Shown here one piece after another: positions 5,166 through 8,988 of a stretch of DNA of 8,988 nt (positions are counted from its first letter, which is position 1; the number at the start of each line of letters is the position of its first letter). Source of the DNA: an uncultured Prevotellaceae bacterium (GTDB taxonomy: Bacteria > Bacteroidota > Bacteroidia > Bacteroidales > Bacteroidaceae); contig CAMZHP010000117.1 in the NCBI GenBank assembly GCA_947306845.1, positions 1 to 8,988 on the forward strand, given 5' to 3'. A model generated the notes under the pieces. That model was not told the origin of the DNA, did not search any database, and worked only from the letters and a program-made list of their open reading frames with translations. The translations under genes were made by a program, and so were the position numbers.

Positions 5166-7772
5166 ATGAGGAAATACGTGTTTTTGATCTTGATGGCCGC
5201 GCTGATGCCTTTCTGCGCCGCTGCACAGTCGTCGATGACCGATGACCAGGTTTTCAAATACATCGTCAAAGAGCACCAAGAAGGTACCTCACAACAGCAA
5301 ATAGGCATCCAGCTTATGCAGCGAGGCGTGGACATCACCCAAATCAGGCGCGTCAGGCAGAAATACGCGCGTCTGGCCAAGGAGCAGGGACTCGGCGTTG
5401 TGAGCAACAGCACCGAGGGCACCGACGACCGCACCCGCAAGAAGAAAGCTCAGGGTCTAGACAATCAATACAGTGATAAGATCACAGATATCTCAGGCAA
5501 CCAAGGTTATTACAACTCGGGCATGAGAATCAAGGATGACGCCATCACCGCCCGCACCTTTGACGATGAAGATGACGAGTACAACGATTTCCTTAATGAG
5601 CTCAACGACTGGCTTCCAGGCGACACCATCACGATGTATGAGAACCTGGTGGAGAAACTGAAAAAACAGAAGAAGAAGATTTACGGCCACGACCTGTTCA
5701 ACAACAAGCGGCTCTCTTTTGAGCCCAACATGAATATCGCCACACCTGAAAACTACCGTCTCGGACCTGGCGACGCAGTATATATCGACATCTACGGAGC
5801 CTCGCAGAAAACCATTGAGAGCACCGTGTCGCCCGATGGACGTGTCGTCATCGAAGGCTACGGTCCTGTCTATGTGGCAGGCATGACCGTCGATCAGGCC
5901 AATGCCACCATACGCTCCAAACTCGGTGCCCGCTACCAGAGTTCCAAGCTCAGGCTCACCGTCGGAGAGACCCGTTCCATCATGGTGAATGTGGTGGGCG
6001 ACGTCAAGACACCGGGCACCTACACCCTTTCGGCATTCGCCAGCGTCTTCCACGCCCTCTACATGGCAGGAGGCGTCACCGACATCGGCACTCTGCGCAA
6101 TATCCGTGTCTATCGCAACAGCCAGTTGCTGTCCGTTGTTGACATCTACGATTACTTGCAGAATGGCCGCATGACCGGCAATGTCAGGTTGCAGGACAAC
6201 GACATGATCATGGTGGGCAGCTATGACTGCATCGTCTGCATAGAAGGCAAGGTGAAGCGCCCCATGTACTATGAGATGAAACGCAACGAGAGTCTGCAGT
6301 CACTCGTCAAATACGCTGGAGGATTCACCGGCGACGCTTACAAGCAATCGCTGCGCGTCATCCGCAAGACCGGCCGCGAACGTTCTGTCTATACCGTTGA
6401 TGAGTTCGACATGGCCTCATTCATCCTTGCTGATGGTGACTCCGTCACTGTCGATTCCATCATCGACCGCTACAGCAACATGGCACAAATCAAAGGTGCC
6501 GTGTTCCGCCCCGACATGTACCAGATGGACGGTGAGATCAACACCGTGAGAAAGCTCATCGAAGCCGCCGGAGGTCTGAAGGAAGAGGCATTCACCGCCC
6601 ACGCCGTGATGCACCGCCTGAAGGAGGACCGTACCCGTGAGGTGCTCAGGCTTGATATTGAGGGCATTCTCGATGGTACCAAGGCCGACATCCCACTCAA
6701 GCCCAACGACGAACTGTTTATACCCACCAAACAGGACATGATGGAGGAGCAGACGCTCACGATTCATGGAGAGGTCTATTACCCAGGCATATACAAGTAT
6801 GCGGCCAACGAGACCATCGAGGACTTCATCCTTCAGGCAGGAGGACTCAAGGAGACGGCATCGGCGGTGAAAATCGACGTAGCACGCCGTGTGACCAATC
6901 CCCATGCCACCACCACTGACTCCATCCGCTCCCAGACCTTCACCTTCGCCATCAAAGACGGTTTCGTCATCGAGGGAGAGCCAGGATTCACGCTGATGCC
7001 CTTCGATGAAGTGTATGTACGCAAGAGCCCAGGCTCATACAAGCAGCAGAATGTGATCATCGAGGGCGAGGTGATGTTTGCCGGCACCTATACCATCTCT
7101 ACGAAGAACATGCGCATCAGCGAACTGGTGAAAAACGCTGGCGGGCTCAATGACCGGGCATACGCCAAGGGAGCCCGCCTTGAACGCCGATACACCCAGG
7201 AGGAGCGTTTGAATGCCATTGAGGCACTCAAGAAAGCCCGGGAACAGGCAGAACTCAACTTGCAGGAACAAATAGCAAGGAGCGGCAATGCCAACCTAGC
7301 CAATATCACCAATATCAGTCAGACACAGCAACTTCAGAAATATGAGGTGGGTGAGACCTATCCCGTGGGTATTGACCTAGATATGGCCCTGAACTCACCC
7401 GGAGGCGACGAGGATATCATTCTGCGTGAAGGCGACCGCATCATTGTACCGCAATACTCAGGAACGGTGAAAATCAGCGGCGAGGTGATGCGCCCCAATT
7501 CCGTAGCCTATGAGGAAGGACGCGACATCAGCTACTACATCAACCAGGCTGGCGGCTACGGCAACAATGCCAAGAAGCGTCAGACCTATGTGATCTACAT
7601 GAACGGCAAGGTGGCCAAGAAGAGCCGCAAGACAAAGCCCATGCCAGGCTGCGAGATTGTCGTTCCTTCGAAGCCCATCACCCACACCTCACTCCAAGAG
7701 ACGCTCAGCATCGCCACCTCTGTGGGTTCCATCGCCGCCATCATAGCCACCTTAGCCAATATCCTCAAGTAA
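5166..7772 (+). CDS. Polysaccharide export protein with six SLBB-like domains (Wza/OPX-like)
   Basis: An 868-residue secreted protein that should form or line the exit channel for the exopolysaccharide. The signal peptide is residues 1-20, with cleavage after AAA at Q21; C17 is not in a good lipobox, so it is probably not a lipoprotein. A helical N-terminal region (23-75) and a charged linker follow. The polysaccharide export domain (about 195-270) contains YRLGPGDAVYIDIYG and SPDGRVVIEGYG. SLBB-type modules begin near residues 273, 357, 440, 530, 629 and 768, most carrying a G.V..PG.Y-like start and an AGG turn. Module five contains an Ala/Glu/Gln-rich helical insert (676-725). A hydrophobic helix ends the protein (845-867), where Wza has its outer-membrane helix. 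Wza is less than half as long. The gene sits 4 bp after the transferase and 7 bp before the Wzz-like gene. Confidence 0.93.
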   Translation: MRKYVFLILMAALMPFCAAAQSSMTDDQVFKYIVKEHQEGTSQQQIGIQLMQRGVDITQIRRVRQKYARLAKEQGLGVVSNSTEGTDDRTRKKKAQGLDNQYSDKITDISGNQGYYNSGMRIKDDAITARTFDDEDDEYNDFLNELNDWLPGDTITMYENLVEKLKKQKKKIYGHDLFNNKRLSFEPNMNIATPENYRLGPGDAVYIDIYGASQKTIESTVSPDGRVVIEGYGPVYVAGMTVDQANATIRSKLGARYQSSKLRLTVGETRSIMVNVVGDVKTPGTYTLSAFASVFHALYMAGGVTDIGTLRNIRVYRNSQLLSVVDIYDYLQNGRMTGNVRLQDNDMIMVGSYDCIVCIEGKVKRPMYYEMKRNESLQSLVKYAGGFTGDAYKQSLRVIRKTGRERSVYTVDEFDMASFILADGDSVTVDSIIDRYSNMAQIKGAVFRPDMYQMDGEINTVRKLIEAAGGLKEEAFTAHAVMHRLKEDRTREVLRLDIEGILDGTKADIPLKPNDELFIPTKQDMMEEQTLTIHGEVYYPGIYKYAANETIEDFILQAGGLKETASAVKIDVARRVTNPHATTTDSIRSQTFTFAIKDGFVIEGEPGFTLMPFDEVYVRKSPGSYKQQNVIIEGEVMFAGTYTISTKNMRISELVKNAGGLNDRAYAKGARLERRYTQEERLNAIEALKKAREQAELNLQEQIARSGNANLANITNISQTQQLQKYEVGETYPVGIDLDMALNSPGGDEDIILREGDRIIVPQYSGTVKISGEVMRPNSVAYEEGRDISYYINQAGGYGNNAKKRQTYVIYMNGKVAKKSRKTKPMPGCEIVVPSKPITHTSLQETLSIATSVGSIAAIIATLANILK

Positions 7773-7779
7773 CACAGCC

Positions 7780-8841
7780 ATGAGCAACAAGATAGAAATC
7801 GATATCATTGCCCTGCTCAGAGCCATCAAGGAAAACAAGCTCTGGATGGGAGTGACCATGGGAATTTTCGGCATCTTCGGTCTAGCCGTCTCCTTCGGTA
7901 CACCAAAGGAATACAGAGCCTCAGTGATGCTCGCTCCTGAAACAGCCACCAGCAACAGCCTCACCTCCAACATCTCATCGCTCGCCTCCATGGTGGGCAT
8001 GGACATGGACTTCGGCAACAGCAGTGACGCCATCTATCCTGAGCTCTACCCTGACTTGATTCAATCTACCGACTTCATCGTCAGCCTCTTCCCTGTCACC
8101 GTAGAGAGCAAGGACGGTTCGCTTACCACCGACTACTTCGACTATCTGATGAATCATACCCGCAAGGCATGGTACAAACGTCCCACAGAATGGCTCGCCA
8201 ACATGGTGGAGAAAATGAAGACTGACGACAGCGGTGCCCCCACTGATGACAGCCATGTCGATCCGTTCAGACTCACCAAGAAACAATACAACATCGCCCA
8301 CAACATTGGCAAGAGCATCAACTGTACCGTTGACAAAAAGACAAGCGTCATCACTATCGAGGTGACCGACCAAGACCCGCTCATCTCTGCCACCATGGCC
8401 GACTCTGTGCGCAACAAACTGCAAAACTTCATCACCAACTACCGGACGAAGAAGGCGCGCAACGACCTGGCCTATATGGAGCGGCTTTTCGCCGAGGCCC
8501 GTGAGCAATATGTCAAGGCCCGCCAGCAATATGCCTCATTCAGCGACACCAACCAGGACCTGCTGCTGCAGAGTTACAAGTCAAAGCAGGATGACTTGGA
8601 GAACGACATGCAACTCAAATACAATGCCTACACCCAGATCTACGAGCAGTTGCAACTCTCCAAGGCCAAGGTACAGGAACGCACCCCAGCCTTCACCATC
8701 GTGCAGTCGGCTTCGGTACCCATCAAACATATCAACAGGTCAAAACTCTCGGTACTCATCCTTTCGATGTTCCTCGGTGCAGCGGCTTACATCGTCTTCC
8801 TCGTTTGGAAAAGACGGCGACAGATCTTCGTCTTCCAATAA
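7780..8841 (+). CDS. Wzz-type polysaccharide chain-length protein, no kinase domain
   Basis: A 353-residue inner-membrane polysaccharide co-polymerase. A short cytoplasmic start beginning EIDIIALLRAIKENK leads to the first membrane helix (22-40). The sequence KEYRASVMLAPE (43-54) opens the periplasmic Wzz domain. A long helical region, about 222-300, contains YMERLFAEAREQYVKARQQY. PAFTIVQSASVP (303-314) leads to the second membrane helix (323-343) and a basic C-terminal tail. There is no Walker A motif or tyrosine-rich tail, so no attached BY-kinase. It should set polymer length and link the polymerase to the SLBB export protein encoded just upstream. The next gene starts 12 bp later. Family assignment is firm from topology and end motifs, although the periplasmic domain is divergent. 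Confidence 0.9.
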   Translation: MSNKIEIDIIALLRAIKENKLWMGVTMGIFGIFGLAVSFGTPKEYRASVMLAPETATSNSLTSNISSLASMVGMDMDFGNSSDAIYPELYPDLIQSTDFIVSLFPVTVESKDGSLTTDYFDYLMNHTRKAWYKRPTEWLANMVEKMKTDDSGAPTDDSHVDPFRLTKKQYNIAHNIGKSINCTVDKKTSVITIEVTDQDPLISATMADSVRNKLQNFITNYRTKKARNDLAYMERLFAEAREQYVKARQQYASFSDTNQDLLLQSYKSKQDDLENDMQLKYNAYTQIYEQLQLSKAKVQERTPAFTIVQSASVPIKHINRSKLSVLILSMFLGAAAYIVFLVWKRRRQIFVFQ

Positions 8842-8853
8842 GTCGATGCCGTG

Positions 8854-8988
8854 ATGACCGACGAGAACCTCTACAACGATCAGCCCGCTTGGAGCGCGTG
8901 GGATGTCTGCCTAAAACATTGGCGGACTTATGTTGCTACGGCCTCCGCGGCAGTCCTGCTCGCCATTGCTGTCTGCTCAGCCATCCCC
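8854..8988 (+). CDS. Membrane protein, N-terminal 45 codons; possible second Wzz-like protein
   Basis: The frame from ATG 8854 stays open to the right edge. GTG 8851, directly before it, is an alternative start. It encodes a polar cytoplasmic-type N terminus (TDENLYNDQPAW), then WDVCLKHWRTYVAT, then a hydrophobic segment at about residues 28-44. This short amphipathic stretch followed by a helix is like the beginning of the Wzz-type protein just upstream, so a second co-polymerase subunit is the best guess. The fragment is too short to confirm this; other inner-membrane exopolysaccharide proteins are possible. It lies 12 bp after the preceding stop and probably belongs to the same operon. Confidence 0.6.
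   Translation, partial: MTDENLYNDQPAWSAWDVCLKHWRTYVATASAAVLLAIAVCSAIP

Noticed and set aside
5166..5228. Lipoprotein signal with C17 of the export protein
   Set aside because: The residues before the cysteine (MPF) do not fit a lipobox, while an AAA-Q signal peptidase I site follows directly.
4430..5440. 336-codon minus-strand open frame across the transferase and the start of the export gene
   Set aside because: It crosses two clear + strand genes and shows no recognisable motif; it is a shadow frame.
7780..8841. BY-kinase fused to the Wzz-type protein
   Set aside because: The protein ends shortly after the second membrane helix, with no Walker motif or tyrosine cluster.

Overview
The window looks like a chromosome segment of a Bacteroidota species, most likely of the Prevotella/Bacteroides group. 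Four things point there: a TAnnTTTG-type promoter (4393-4400), almost no Shine-Dalgarno sequences before the genes, a QueC of the kind I associate with Bacteroidales, and an exopolysaccharide locus with a very long multi-SLBB export protein. All genes are on the + strand and closely packed. The species call is inference; no rRNA or other taxonomic marker is present.

Region 1 (1-2398) holds two tandem, paralogous major-facilitator transporters. The first is cut by the left edge. The gap between them is entirely a 14-copy octamer array (TAGGAGNN) that starts with the stop codon of the first gene and ends in the TTG start codon of the second. A second, shorter heptamer array (ATARTTC) forms the junction between the second transporter and queC.

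Region 2 (2410-4360) is a probable operon of queC (7-deazaguanine/queuosine synthesis), a small coiled-coil protein with a basic tail and a C-terminal motif resembling a sliding-clamp-binding peptide, and a NYN-LOTUS protein that is probably an RNase or RNA-binding protein. The genes are 6 and 13 bp apart. The grouping hints at an RNA-related function for the two uncharacterised genes but does not prove it.

Region 3 (4361-8988) starts with an AT-rich 117-bp intergenic region carrying the only convincing promoter and two small hairpins. It is followed by the start of an exopolysaccharide operon: a monotopic phosphoglycosyl transferase (starts the lipid-linked glycan), an 868-residue outer-membrane/periplasmic export protein with six SLBB-like domains, a Wzz-type chain-length protein without a kinase domain, and the first 45 codons of another membrane protein that may be a second Wzz-like protein. 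Together they would start glycan synthesis on undecaprenyl phosphate, control chain length and export the polymer. The glycosyltransferases, flippase and polymerase presumably lie beyond the right edge.

No tRNA, rRNA, insertion sequence, CRISPR array or phage gene was seen. The most unusual items are the short tandem repeats that make up both junctions around the second transporter, and the coiled-coil/NYN-LOTUS pair.
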